From UBA4823 sp034436035 (GTDB taxonomy: Bacteria; Chloroflexota; Anaerolineae; Anaerolineales; UBA4823): a stretch of 5,981 bases of DNA. Below, piece after piece: positions 1 through 5,764 of the stretch. Both the position numbers and the translations under genes were made by a program. The notes beneath the pieces were generated by a model. It worked only from the letters and a program-made list of their open reading frames with translations. It was not told the origin of the DNA and did no database searches. The stretch is taken from NCBI GenBank assembly GCA_034436035.1, contig DAOTVW010000111.1, positions 1 through 5,981 of the forward strand, given 5' to 3'. Every line of letters begins with the position of its first letter. The first letter of the stretch is position 1.

Positions 1-57
1 CTTATTATGGCAGCAGGGGTTTCCGCGGCATGTTACGGGTCTAGTGAACCGTTTTAG
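1..57 (+). CDS. Possible 3' end of a plus-strand gene cut by the window edge
   Basis: Reading from base 1 in frame 1 gives 18 codons ending in TAG at 55-57, with a peptide ending ...AACYGSSEPF. The only support for this frame is position: the stop is followed directly by a hairpin (58-87), as expected for a gene end before a terminator. The other two plus frames are also open from the edge, ending at TAG 42-44 and TAA 71-73, and the stretch is too short for codon usage to decide. No family can be recognised. If real, the gene converges on the ABC transporter operon. It may equally be non-coding. Confidence 0.27.
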   Translation, partial: LIMAAGVSAACYGSSEPF

Positions 58-87
58 AAGGCGAAACCTTTAAAGTTTTCTCGCCTT
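58..87. terminator. Hairpin between convergent transcription units, possible bidirectional terminator
   Basis: AAGGCGA (58-64) pairs with TCGCCTT (81-87), and the stem continues with A-T pairs (AA against TT) past one bulged C. The loop contains the palindrome CTTTAAAG (68-75). The hairpin lies 43 bases beyond the stop codon of the adaptor gene and just after the possible stop at 55-57 of the opposing frame. Neither side has a clean T-run: the plus strand continues ACCTTCTATT and the minus strand CTAAAACGG. Termination is therefore inferred from position and stem, and efficiency is doubtful. Confidence 0.45.
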
Positions 88-130
88 ACCTTCTATTATG
101 GGAATGCTCATCAACGTTAAACGCTCACCT

Positions 131-1273
131 TTATTCGGTGATGATTTCCACTTCGGCGCTCATGCCCCAACGCAAGCCATCAGGTTTTTCGTCTAGGGCA
201 ATGACAACGGTGTAAACCACATCTCCGCCGAGCGTATTCGATTGGGGCGCGATTTGAATCACCTTGCCGTTCACATCTTGATTGAGGGCTTCAATCCGCA
301 CCTGCACTTTCTGCCCTATCTGAACATCTTTGATGTCGATTTCGCTCAAATCAGAGGTCTCGACGCGGAACTCCTGTAAATCCCCCAGCACCGCCACGAC
401 GCTTCCGGCTAACACCGTTTCCCCCACATTAGCTTCCAAGGTGGTGATCGTACCGGAAAACGGCGCAGTTAAGCTGGCTTGGGCTAAGGTAGCCTGTGCC
501 ATTGCCAGCCTGGCTTGGGCATCTTTTAAACGTGCTTCAGCCAGGGCGACCTGGCGGGGATCGGCGCCATCTTTAAGGCGGTTATATGCATCTTTTGCCA
601 GATCCAGGTTGGCTTGGGCAGTTTGCAATTGCGCTTCGAGCTCCAGGCGGCGCAGCGCATTTTGTTGGCTGCTTTCGGCGTTGTCTAAGCGTTCTTTGAG
701 GGTGCGCCGTAGCGGATCGTTTTCTGATTTAAAGCGCACTTGGTCAAATTCCTGCCGGGCTTTTTGCAGTTCTTGCTGGCTGATTTCCATTGCATGAATC
801 GGATCTGTATCGCTGATGCCGGATAAGGAAAGGAAATAATAAAGCTGGTACTGGGCTTCCCGTACTGCAGCATACGCCTGGGAGACTTGTGTCAATGCTT
901 GTGCTTTTGCAAGCGCAGCATTGGCATGCAGATCTTCCAATGCCTGTTGGGCAGAAAGGACATCCAGCTCCGCTGCCGTCACAGCTGCTTGCAGCGATTC
1001 TTTGTTTGCCAACTCTGCAATCACTTGCCCTGCGGTTACTTCATCGCCCTCTTTGACATACAACTTTTGTATTTGACCGTTGAGGGCGAAGCTAAGCCGC
1101 GCCTTTTGGACTGGCACTACCACACCCGAAGCGCGGATGCCATTTGGGGTGATGGCAACCTGTTTACCCACCGTTGGAGTTGGCAGAGGGGTGGGGGTTG
1201 ATTTTGGGGTCGCTGAGCAACCCAATAGAAAGATAATGATAGGGAGAAAGAAAAAATCCTGCAGCTTTTTCAT
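131..1273 (-). CDS. Lipoprotein HlyD/RND-type periplasmic adaptor (membrane fusion protein) of an ABC exporter
   Basis: This 380-residue adaptor should couple the ABC permeases to substrate passage outside the membrane, as MacA or YknX do in their systems. Residues 1-19 are a lipoprotein signal: two lysines, a hydrophobic run, then the lipobox LLGC with Cys19 as lipidation site. A Thr-Pro-rich linker follows (about 25-35). The first half of the biotinyl-lipoyl-like domain spans about 48-90 (GQIQKLYVKEGDEVTAGQVI). A long Ala/Gln/Leu-rich alpha-hairpin or coiled coil runs from about 91 to 265. The second lipoyl half spans 266-297 (LTAPFSGTI, then NVGETVLAGS). A beta-barrel (about 300-332) and a membrane-proximal domain close the protein. 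It is the last gene of the operon, 20 bases after the ATPase stop. Its Shine-Dalgarno is weak (GGA-type), so translation may depend on the upstream gene. The family assignment is firm; the substrate is unknown. Confidence 0.93.
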   Translation of the reverse strand: MKKLQDFFFLPIIIFLLGCSATPKSTPTPLPTPTVGKQVAITPNGIRASGVVVPVQKARLSFALNGQIQKLYVKEGDEVTAGQVIAELANKESLQAAVTAAELDVLSAQQALEDLHANAALAKAQALTQVSQAYAAVREAQYQLYYFLSLSGISDTDPIHAMEISQQELQKARQEFDQVRFKSENDPLRRTLKERLDNAESSQQNALRRLELEAQLQTAQANLDLAKDAYNRLKDGADPRQVALAEARLKDAQARLAMAQATLAQASLTAPFSGTITTLEANVGETVLAGSVVAVLGDLQEFRVETSDLSEIDIKDVQIGQKVQVRIEALNQDVNGKVIQIAPQSNTLGGDVVYTVVIALDEKPDGLRWGMSAEVEIITE

Positions 1274-1293
1274 ATTAGATCCGTTCCATTAGG

Positions 1294-1992
1294 TTATTCT
1301 TCGCTTGGGGTGCTATGGGAATTTTCGGCAATTTGCCCGTCACGCAGGACGATCGTTCGCTGCGCATATCCAAACAGGCGGGGATCATGAGTGGCAAAGA
1401 CGAAGGTTGTGCCCGTTTCGCGGTTCAGCCTTTGCATAATCTCCATCACCTGTTTCCCGTTTTCTGTGTCCAGATTCGCGGTGGGTTCATCGGCCAGGAT
1501 GAGTAAGGGATGGGTTGCCAGGGCACGCGCAACTGCGACACGCTGCTGCTCCCCGCCGCTCAACTGGTCCGGGCGATGGTTGGCGCGTTGTCTCATACCC
1601 ACTGCTTCCAGTAGATCCATTACGCGCTGGCGTCGTTCTGTGGAAGACAAGCCGTTGAGCAATAAAGGCATTTCGACATTTTCGTAAGCGGTCAAAGTAG
1701 GGATAAGGGCAAAGAACTGAAAGATAAAGCCAATTGTGCCACGCCGAATATCCGCCCGTTGGTTTCGGTTGAGCTGGCTGACATCTTTGCCGTTGAGAAA
1801 TATTTTGCCACTGCTGGGTTGATCGAGACATCCGATCAATTGCAACAAGGTCGTCTTTCCGGAACCGGATGGTCCCACCAGTGCCATGAATTCTCCGGGT
1901 TGGATGGTTAGACTTACGCCGCGTAAGGCTTGGGTTTCGACCGTTCCGGTTTTATACACTTTTGTAACGTTCTCAACTTTAATGAGTTCCAT
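1294..1992 (-). CDS. ABC transporter ATP-binding protein, LolD/MacB class
   Basis: This cytoplasmic ATPase of 232 residues powers the two FtsX-type permeases encoded just upstream. Counting from MELIKVENVTK, the Walker A motif GPSGSGKTT is at 40-48, the Q-loop Gln at 92 (FIFQFFALIP), the signature LSGGEQQR at 144-151, Walker B with the D-loop LILADEPTANLD at about 164-175, and the switch His at 202 (FATHDPRL). All catalytic motifs are intact. The ADEPTANLD form and short length are typical of the LolD/MacB/MJ0796 group that works with FtsX-like permeases. The start is set at 1990-1992 because an excellent Shine-Dalgarno AGAAGGAG precedes it by 6 bases and homology begins there. A GTG 30 bases upstream would add ten unconserved residues and overlap permease 2. 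With this start the gap after permease 2 is 16 bases. Confidence 0.95.
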   Translation of the reverse strand: MELIKVENVTKVYKTGTVETQALRGVSLTIQPGEFMALVGPSGSGKTTLLQLIGCLDQPSSGKIFLNGKDVSQLNRNQRADIRRGTIGFIFQFFALIPTLTAYENVEMPLLLNGLSSTERRQRVMDLLEAVGMRQRANHRPDQLSGGEQQRVAVARALATHPLLILADEPTANLDTENGKQVMEIMQRLNRETGTTFVFATHDPRLFGYAQRTIVLRDGQIAENSHSTPSEE

Positions 1993-1998
1993 CGGTAT

Positions 1999-2006
1999 CT
2001 CCTTCT
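1999..2006 (-). promoter_or_regulatory. Shine-Dalgarno that fixes the ATPase start
   Basis: AGAAGGAG on the minus strand lies 6 bases before the ATG at 1992-1990 and directly after the permease 2 stop (TAA, 2011-2009). It favours this ATG over the in-frame GTG at 2022-2020, whose own upstream sequence is permease coding DNA without a comparable site. Confidence 0.85.
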
Positions 2007-2008
2007 GG

Positions 2009-3226
2009 TTATTGAGCCCCACGTAAAGCGCGCACCGGTTCCAGGCGTGCGGCTAAAATGGCCGGATATAACCCAGCGATAATCGTAATGATAAAAGTGA
2101 TCAAAGTTAATCGTATTGTATCGGAGAGGGTTAATTCGGTATAAATCATGTTTCCGATCAAAAAACCGCTAATGCCCATGTTCCCGATATAAAATCCGTG
2201 CGTAGAAAAATAGGTAACCGCTAATAAACCAATGATTAACCCCAGCAAGATACCTCCCACGGTTAGTATTGCGGTTTCAGCGAGAAACAAGAGTAAAATC
2301 TCCTTTGCCCGCCAGCCAAGCGCTGCTAAAATGCCGATTTCGCGCATTCGCTCGAAGACTGCCATGATCAATGTATTCACAATCACCGAGGCAGTGATCG
2401 CCAGCACAATGAGATAAAAAATGACCATATACGCGTTTGCCATATCCTCGGTTTGAATGATGATGTCGTTCATGGTGCGCCAGGTGAGCACTTTGTAGGG
2501 GAGATGAGAAAGGGAATCGGCAACGTTATCGGTATAGCGCTTATCTTTCAGCAGGATAAATATCACGCTGGCGTGGTTATCCGCTTGCGTGATTGCTTGC
2601 GCTTTTGACAACGGCAGCAAGATGGTGGCATTGTCAAAGGCGTTCGTGCCGGTTGAGAAGATGCCGCGCACGATGAAGATCTGCTCATCGACATCCCCAT
2701 TGGCGGTGTTCACAGAAAGATTCACTCTATCTCCCGCCTGCAGCCCAAGTTTTTGCGCTAAGGACTGTCCGAGCAGCAAGCCTTCTCGATCGTCGGGACT
2801 AAGAAATTGGCCGCTCACGAGCCCTTCCCGATAAGGTTGATTGGCTTTTGCCTGTGGGTCTATTCCAAAAACGCGCACGCCCACGGATTTATTTTGCGAT
2901 ACCAGGATAGCCGTGGCATAAAGACGGGGCGTGGCATCTAACACCTGAGGAAGTGCAGCGACTTGTGCCGCGAGTGTTTGTGGGTCTTCTATCAAGTCAT
3001 CCCATTTTAGACTGGTTTTGCTCTCCTCATAGGATGGAGCCCGAATCTGCAAATGTCCGCTTTGTAAACGAATGGTGTAATCCAAGGCGCTGCTTATCTC
3101 TCCCCGGATAAAAGACGCCATCAAAAGGAGCAATGCCAATCCTAATGCCAACCCTAATGCAGAGAAAAAAGATCGACGACGATTACGTCCAAGATTGCGA
3201 TAGGCGATTTTGACCATTTGAATCAT
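2009..3226 (-). CDS. ABC transporter permease 2, FtsX/MacB-PCD type
   Basis: An integral membrane subunit of 405 residues with the standard four-helix FtsX/LolC/MacB layout. A basic amphipathic N-terminus (YRNLGRNRRRS, 9-19) leads into TM1 (about 20-41). A large extracytoplasmic domain of the MacB_PCD kind fills about 42-262. TM2 lies at about 266-291, TM3 at about 308-340 and TM4 at about 371-394. The FtsX cytoplasmic motif FERMREIGILAALGWR sits at 291-306, and the end YPAILAARLEPVRALRG at 387-403 is typical of the family. It is clearly paralogous to permease 1, with matching N-termini and an aligned GHLQIRA/GNIQIHA strand near residue 60. The start ATG at 3226 has a GAGGTG Shine-Dalgarno 5 bases upstream; Met4 is a less likely alternative. 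It follows the permease 1 stop by 9 bases. It should pair with permease 1, as LolC does with LolE, but this is inference. Confidence 0.92.
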   Translation of the reverse strand: MIQMVKIAYRNLGRNRRRSFFSALGLALGLALLLLMASFIRGEISSALDYTIRLQSGHLQIRAPSYEESKTSLKWDDLIEDPQTLAAQVAALPQVLDATPRLYATAILVSQNKSVGVRVFGIDPQAKANQPYREGLVSGQFLSPDDREGLLLGQSLAQKLGLQAGDRVNLSVNTANGDVDEQIFIVRGIFSTGTNAFDNATILLPLSKAQAITQADNHASVIFILLKDKRYTDNVADSLSHLPYKVLTWRTMNDIIIQTEDMANAYMVIFYLIVLAITASVIVNTLIMAVFERMREIGILAALGWRAKEILLLFLAETAILTVGGILLGLIIGLLAVTYFSTHGFYIGNMGISGFLIGNMIYTELTLSDTIRLTLITFIITIIAGLYPAILAARLEPVRALRGAQ

Positions 3227-3231
3227 AAGGG

Positions 3232-3237
3232 CACCTC
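3232..3237 (-). promoter_or_regulatory. Shine-Dalgarno of permease 2 overlapping the permease 1 stop codon
   Basis: GAGGTG begins inside the TGA stop of permease 1 (3238-3236) and lies 5 bases before the ATG of permease 2. Ribosomes finishing permease 1 therefore sit on the initiation site of permease 2, which suggests coupled, near-equal synthesis of the two membrane subunits. Confidence 0.7.
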
Positions 3238-4465
3238 ACACGGTGTGTAACGTTTCGGCAGGTTCACGGCGGGAAGCCTCATAAGCCGGATAGAAAGCAG
3301 CCAGGGTAGCAATGATTGCTACGGTGCCTGCTCGGAGGGGAAGTTTATCCACTCCCCAGCTTGGGTATATGCGGCTGTTGATGAGCGCCATGTAACTGGC
3401 AACATTGGCAAATTGGGAATAATCCAACCCAACTTGCCGAAGTGCGCCATTGATGATCAATCCAAGCAGTGCGCCGGCAAAAATTCCCACCAATCCCATC
3501 ATTGTCCCTTCGAGGACAAACAGGAGTGAAATTTGAGCGGGACGCATCCCCAAAGAAGACAGCACGCCGATTTCCCGTTGCCGTTCATAAACTGCCATCA
3601 GCAGCAAATTCAAAACGCCAATCCCGGCAATCATTAGGATGATGACGCTAAAAACATTCATGACTGCCCCTTTTGTGCCCAATGCTTGCTGTAATTCCGG
3701 GAAATTCGAACGCCAGGTATCAATTTCCACAATGGGAAATTGGGCGGTCAGGTTGCGGACAACGATATCTTCTTCGCCTAATTGCTTGAGAAAGATGGCG
3801 ATCTCAGTGGATTGGTTTTCTAAACCATACAAAGATTGTGCTTCACCCAGTGAGATATAAACGGTGCGTTTTTCGATTTCGGGCATACCCAAGTCGAAAA
3901 TTCCTACCACCGTCATTGTGCGTCGCCGCATTTGGTCGTGAGTGCCCCGACCCAGCAGGGTGAACCGATCACCGACTTGAATTGCCATTGCATCGGCAAG
4001 ACCTTTTCCAATTAATACGAAATCGGTGTCGGTTGCCTGGAGGTAACGCCCTTGAATGACATACTGTGCCGCGAGATTCACCGGCGCTTCTGCTTCTGGT
4101 TCTATTGCGGTGATCCCCACTGCAAACGCTCCCTCTCGGCTGGTCGCCAGACCGGCTGTGTTGATTCGCCGTGACGCAACGAGGACATGGGTGTCTGCCC
4201 GTGCTTTTTCCAGAATGATCTGGTCATTGGGAAGCGGAATTAGCGGAGTTTGACTGGCGCTGGCACGGTAACCGCTGGCGTGGATTTGAATGTTTCCCCC
4301 TAAGATATGGATGGCATTCCCGTAAATGGCTTGATCGAAACCGGCTACCAGGCCATCGTAAAACATCATCAATGCCAGCCCTAGCCCCATGGCAAGGACG
4401 ATGATGATCGTGCGGCGGCGGTGCCTCCAGATGTTGCGCCAGGCAAGGCGCAAATAAAGCATCAT
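3236..4465 (-). CDS. ABC transporter permease 1, FtsX/MacB-PCD type
   Basis: A membrane subunit of 409 residues, the presumed partner of permease 2 in one transporter. The N-terminal basic segment WRNIWRHRRRT (9-19) precedes TM1 (about 20-40). The extracytoplasmic MacB_PCD-type domain covers about 42-265. TM2 is at about 268-292, TM3 at about 312-339 and TM4 at about 378-395. The family motif YERQREIGVLSSLGMRPAQI occupies 293-312, and the C-terminus ends FYPAYEASRREPAETLHTV. The start ATG (4465-4463) overlaps the TetR stop as ATGA and has AGGAGGAG 5 bases before it; an adjacent second ATG (4462-4460) could also serve. The two permeases are well diverged, with different extracytoplasmic domains, so they are not a recent duplication. 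Export of a lipid, lipopeptide, peptide or drug are all possible for this family. Confidence 0.92.
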   Translation of the reverse strand: MMLYLRLAWRNIWRHRRRTIIIVLAMGLGLALMMFYDGLVAGFDQAIYGNAIHILGGNIQIHASGYRASASQTPLIPLPNDQIILEKARADTHVLVASRRINTAGLATSREGAFAVGITAIEPEAEAPVNLAAQYVIQGRYLQATDTDFVLIGKGLADAMAIQVGDRFTLLGRGTHDQMRRRTMTVVGIFDLGMPEIEKRTVYISLGEAQSLYGLENQSTEIAIFLKQLGEEDIVVRNLTAQFPIVEIDTWRSNFPELQQALGTKGAVMNVFSVIILMIAGIGVLNLLLMAVYERQREIGVLSSLGMRPAQISLLFVLEGTMMGLVGIFAGALLGLIINGALRQVGLDYSQFANVASYMALINSRIYPSWGVDKLPLRAGTVAIIATLAAFYPAYEASRREPAETLHTV

Positions 4466-5235
4466 AGTCGCTCCTCCTCTTTGAGTTCATCTTGACGCTG
4501 AAATGTTTGACTCGCTTTGCTATTTTCCCTGGGGGGTTCGGTTGAGCTGCGATTTTGGTCGAACCAAACCGCCAGATCTTGGGTGTTTAGAATGTGCAGG
4601 GTATGCGGGGCTGCGCCTAAAACCCGTTCCACTGCGCTGGTATACGCCTGCAAAGATCGGGTGAGCCAGCTTTCATCCAGCTGTGAGGTTGAAGAAAGTA
4701 ATTTCTCGGTTATCGAATCGCTAAAACCCTGTAACAGGTACAAGATCATCATAGCGGTTTCATTGGGATAATCACAAGACCAGGTCCCTTCTTGGTTGCC
4801 TTGTCGGATGATTTGCGCTAAATGAGGGCTGACCCGTTGAGTGCTGGCGGCAAACATTTTTTGACGCAGCAAGGCGTTTTCGTCTTGGTACCAGGCACGT
4901 AGAATACCTAATAAAATGGTTTTGCGTTCACTTTTCCATTGTTGGGCAACATCAAAATATCGTTCTAATTTCTGAACTGCGCTGAGATGGGAATCGGTGA
5001 TGATGGGTGTAAGCACTTGTTCGATCTCGTTCAACATGCGTTCGATCAGCCCCTCGAGCAAGTCCCGTTTGGAAGGGAAATAATGGAAAAAGGCTCCTTT
5101 GGAGATACCCAGGTCGGTGAGGATATCCTGAATCGTCATCAGCTCGAAGCCTTTGGTATAAACCAGCTGATAGGCGGCATCGAGGATTTGATTGCGTTTG
5201 GCAGTGTGTTTTGCTTGATCGAGCGTGCGAGCCAT
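4462..5235 (-). CDS. TetR/AcrR-family transcriptional regulator
   Basis: A DNA-binding repressor-type protein of 257 residues. The N-terminal TetR domain covers about 14-62. Helix 1 is around QILDAAYQLVYTKGF, and the helix-turn-helix is TIQDILTDLGISKGAFFHYF (34-53) followed by SKRDLLEGLI. The GAFFHYFPSK form is the classic recognition-helix end of this family. The rest (about 65-222) is helical and should form the ligand and dimer domain; no ligand can be predicted. The last 35 residues or so (about 223-257) are a polar, charged tail rich in Gln, Glu, Ser and Arg, making it longer than the usual 190-220 residues. The start ATG is preceded only by a weak AGG, with no better in-frame start nearby. 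It is first in the operon, overlaps permease 1 by four bases, and has a palindrome in its promoter, so it most likely represses its own operon until an exported compound or related signal binds. Confidence 0.95.
   Translation of the reverse strand: MARTLDQAKHTAKRNQILDAAYQLVYTKGFELMTIQDILTDLGISKGAFFHYFPSKRDLLEGLIERMLNEIEQVLTPIITDSHLSAVQKLERYFDVAQQWKSERKTILLGILRAWYQDENALLRQKMFAASTQRVSPHLAQIIRQGNQEGTWSCDYPNETAMMILYLLQGFSDSITEKLLSSTSQLDESWLTRSLQAYTSAVERVLGAAPHTLHILNTQDLAVWFDQNRSSTEPPRENSKASQTFQRQDELKEEERL
4471..4478 (-). promoter_or_regulatory. Strong Shine-Dalgarno of permease 1 inside the TetR coding region
   Basis: AGGAGGAG on the minus strand, 5 bases before the ATG at 4465, encodes part of the Glu-rich end (KEEERL) of the TetR protein. 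With the ATGA overlap (4465-4462) it gives translational coupling from repressor to the first transporter gene. The site is stronger than the weak AGG-type site of TetR itself, consistent with more pump than repressor per transcript. Confidence 0.75.
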
Positions 5236-5250
5236 TTGTCGAACCTATTA

Positions 5251-5269
5251 TAAACCGACTGACGGTTTA
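5251..5269. promoter_or_regulatory. Probable TetR operator, 19-bp near-palindrome
   Basis: TAAACCGACTGACGGTTTA: arms TAAACCG and CGGTTTA are perfect reverse complements around the 5-base centre ACTGA. Length and symmetry fit a TetR dimer site. It begins 16 bases upstream of the TetR start codon and lies directly after the probable -10 hexamer, so a bound dimer would block transcription start. That the TetR encoded here binds it is inference from position. Confidence 0.75.
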
Positions 5270-5298
5270 ATAATATCACAGATTGAATGGGAATTCAA
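5270..5298 (-). promoter_or_regulatory. Putative sigma-70-type promoter of the operon
   Basis: On the minus strand, TTGAAT (5298-5293) and TATTAT (5275-5270) are separated by 17 bases, giving a start near 5263 inside the operator and a leader of about 28 bases. A second choice is the perfect TATAAT at 5252-5247, but it lacks a good -35 at proper spacing and would leave almost no leader. The -35 hexamer is also one arm of a small perfect inverted repeat, TTGAAT-GGGA-ATTCAA (5283-5298), which might be a further binding site or chance. Confidence 0.5.
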
Positions 5299-5411
5299 GC
5301 GAGGGATTTAAGAAAAGGAAGGATGATGCAATTCACTTTTGAAGAATCATTGTGAATAAGGTAAAACGAGTTATTGTGCGCCAGGGCTTGACGTGGACGT
5401 ATTGAATCCCC
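5299..5411. other. Intergenic stretch without recognisable feature
   Basis: About 110 bases between the operon promoter and the repeat region. I see no supported reading frame, RNA gene or strong hairpin here. The only small regularity is a repeated GACGT in GACGTGGACGT (5390-5400). Confidence 0.4.
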
Positions 5412-5457
5412 GTTGGTTGAGCTTGTCGTAACTAAAATATCGGGTCTCGATACGCGG
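5412..5457. repeat. Fragment resembling a widespread intergenic repeat (GTTGAGCTTGTCG ... CTCGATACGCGG)
   Basis: The stretch joins GGTTGAGCTTGTCG (5415-5428) with GGGTCTCGATACGCGG (5442-5457). From memory, closely similar strings of the type 'GTTGAGCTTGTCGAAAC ... GGTCTCGATACGC' recur between genes in many bacterial genomes, including Actinomycetota and Chloroflexota; I could not search to confirm. The second half recurs in diverged form in both spacers of the downstream array (CCTCGATAAG at 5601-5610, TCTCGATACGCGGCTCACTA at 5742-5761) and after it (TCTTGATGAAC at 5897-5907). Confidence 0.5.
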
Positions 5458-5467
5458 TTTATTATGT

Positions 5468-5576
5468 TTCGGCGGACTAAAGTCCTGCCTCAAAACATGA
5501 AAGTCGGGTAAATCCGACTCACATCCCCAGTCCGAAGGACTTTCACGGATTGAGCAGGCGGCTTTAGCCCCGCGAA
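5468..5576. repeat. 109-bp structured repeat, copy 1
   Basis: First of three equal-length copies. The ends form an imperfect terminal inverted repeat: TTCGGCGGACTAAAGTCC at left, GGCTTTAGCCCCGCGAA at right, both carrying CTAAAG/CTTTAG, followed inward by CTGCCTCAA opposite TTGAGCAG. Inside are four small hairpins in order: GGACT-AA-AGTCC; AGTCGG-GTAAAT-CCGACT (5502-5519); AGTCC-GAA-GGACT (5529-5541); GGCT-TT-AGCC. The outer arms can instead pair with each other, giving a closed multi-arm fold. Copy 1 differs from copy 3 at 2 of 109 positions. No coding role is supported. It may be a non-autonomous mobile or REP-like element, which is inference. Confidence 0.85.
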
Positions 5577-5623
5577 ACGCAGACCGCGAAAAACATCGGG
5601 CCTCGATAAGTTGTTCACTATTA
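5577..5623. repeat. Spacer of the repeat array, long form
   Basis: 47 bases between copies 1 and 2. It has a CCGCGAAAAACA block, then CCTCGATAAGTTGTTCACTA. The counterpart at 5733-5764 is a 32-base short form ending CTCGATACGCGGCTCACTA, and 5874-5915 is another long form. The spacers are thus homologous to each other and to 5442-5467, so the array is a tandem of a composite unit of 156 or 141 bases. Confidence 0.7.
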
Positions 5624-5732
5624 TTCGGCGGACTAAAGCCCTGCCTCAAAATATGAAAGTCGGGTAAATCCGACTCATACCCCCAGTCCGAAGGACTTCC
5701 ATGTATTGAGCAGGTGGCTTTAGCCCCGCGAA
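5624..5732. repeat. 109-bp structured repeat, copy 2 (most diverged)
   Basis: Same length and architecture as the other copies, but 8 differences from copy 1 and 7 from copy 3. Only one change lies in a hairpin stem (AGTCC to AGCCC in the first hairpin), and it leaves a G-U pair if the minus strand is read as RNA. The other changes fall in linkers or in the bulge of the outer stem. Its downstream spacer lacks about 14 bases found after copies 1 and 3, consistent with deletion between two CGCGAAA direct repeats. Confidence 0.85.
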
Positions 5733-5764
5733 AAACAGCGATCTCGATACGCGGCTCACTATTT
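5733..5764. repeat. Spacer of the repeat array, short form
   Basis: 32 bases between copies 2 and 3: AAACAGCGA, then TCTCGATACGCGGCTCACTA, then a T-run. It corresponds to the last two thirds of the long spacer. The CTCGATACGCGG part matches 5446-5457 exactly, tying the array to the upstream dispersed-type repeat. Confidence 0.7.

Noticed and set aside
330..797. 155-residue plus-strand reading frame
   Set aside because: Antisense shadow of the adaptor's coiled-coil region. It is rich in Arg, Ser and Ala from reversed codons, with no family motif.
1275..1289. Four-codon minicistron (ATG GAA CGG ATC TAA) just before the adaptor start
   Set aside because: It has no ribosome site and is short enough to arise by chance in the 20-base gap.
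887..1292. Plus-strand frames of 104 and 70 residues
   Set aside because: Both lie opposite the start of the adaptor gene, and their composition is that of reversed codons; no ribosome site or domain seen.
1487..1831. 114-residue minus-strand frame inside the ATPase gene
   Set aside because: It is in another frame of the same strand as the ATPase, whose intact Walker, signature and H-loop motifs identify the true frame.
4224..4490. 88-residue minus-strand frame at the TetR/permease 1 junction
   Set aside because: Out-of-frame shadow of the permease 1 N-terminus. The real frame has a clear TM1 and strong ribosome site.
5468..5576. tRNA or tRNA-like cloverleaf
   Set aside because: The four-hairpin layout recalls a cloverleaf, but arm lengths, the T-loop motif and an acceptor stem with a CCA-type end do not fit.
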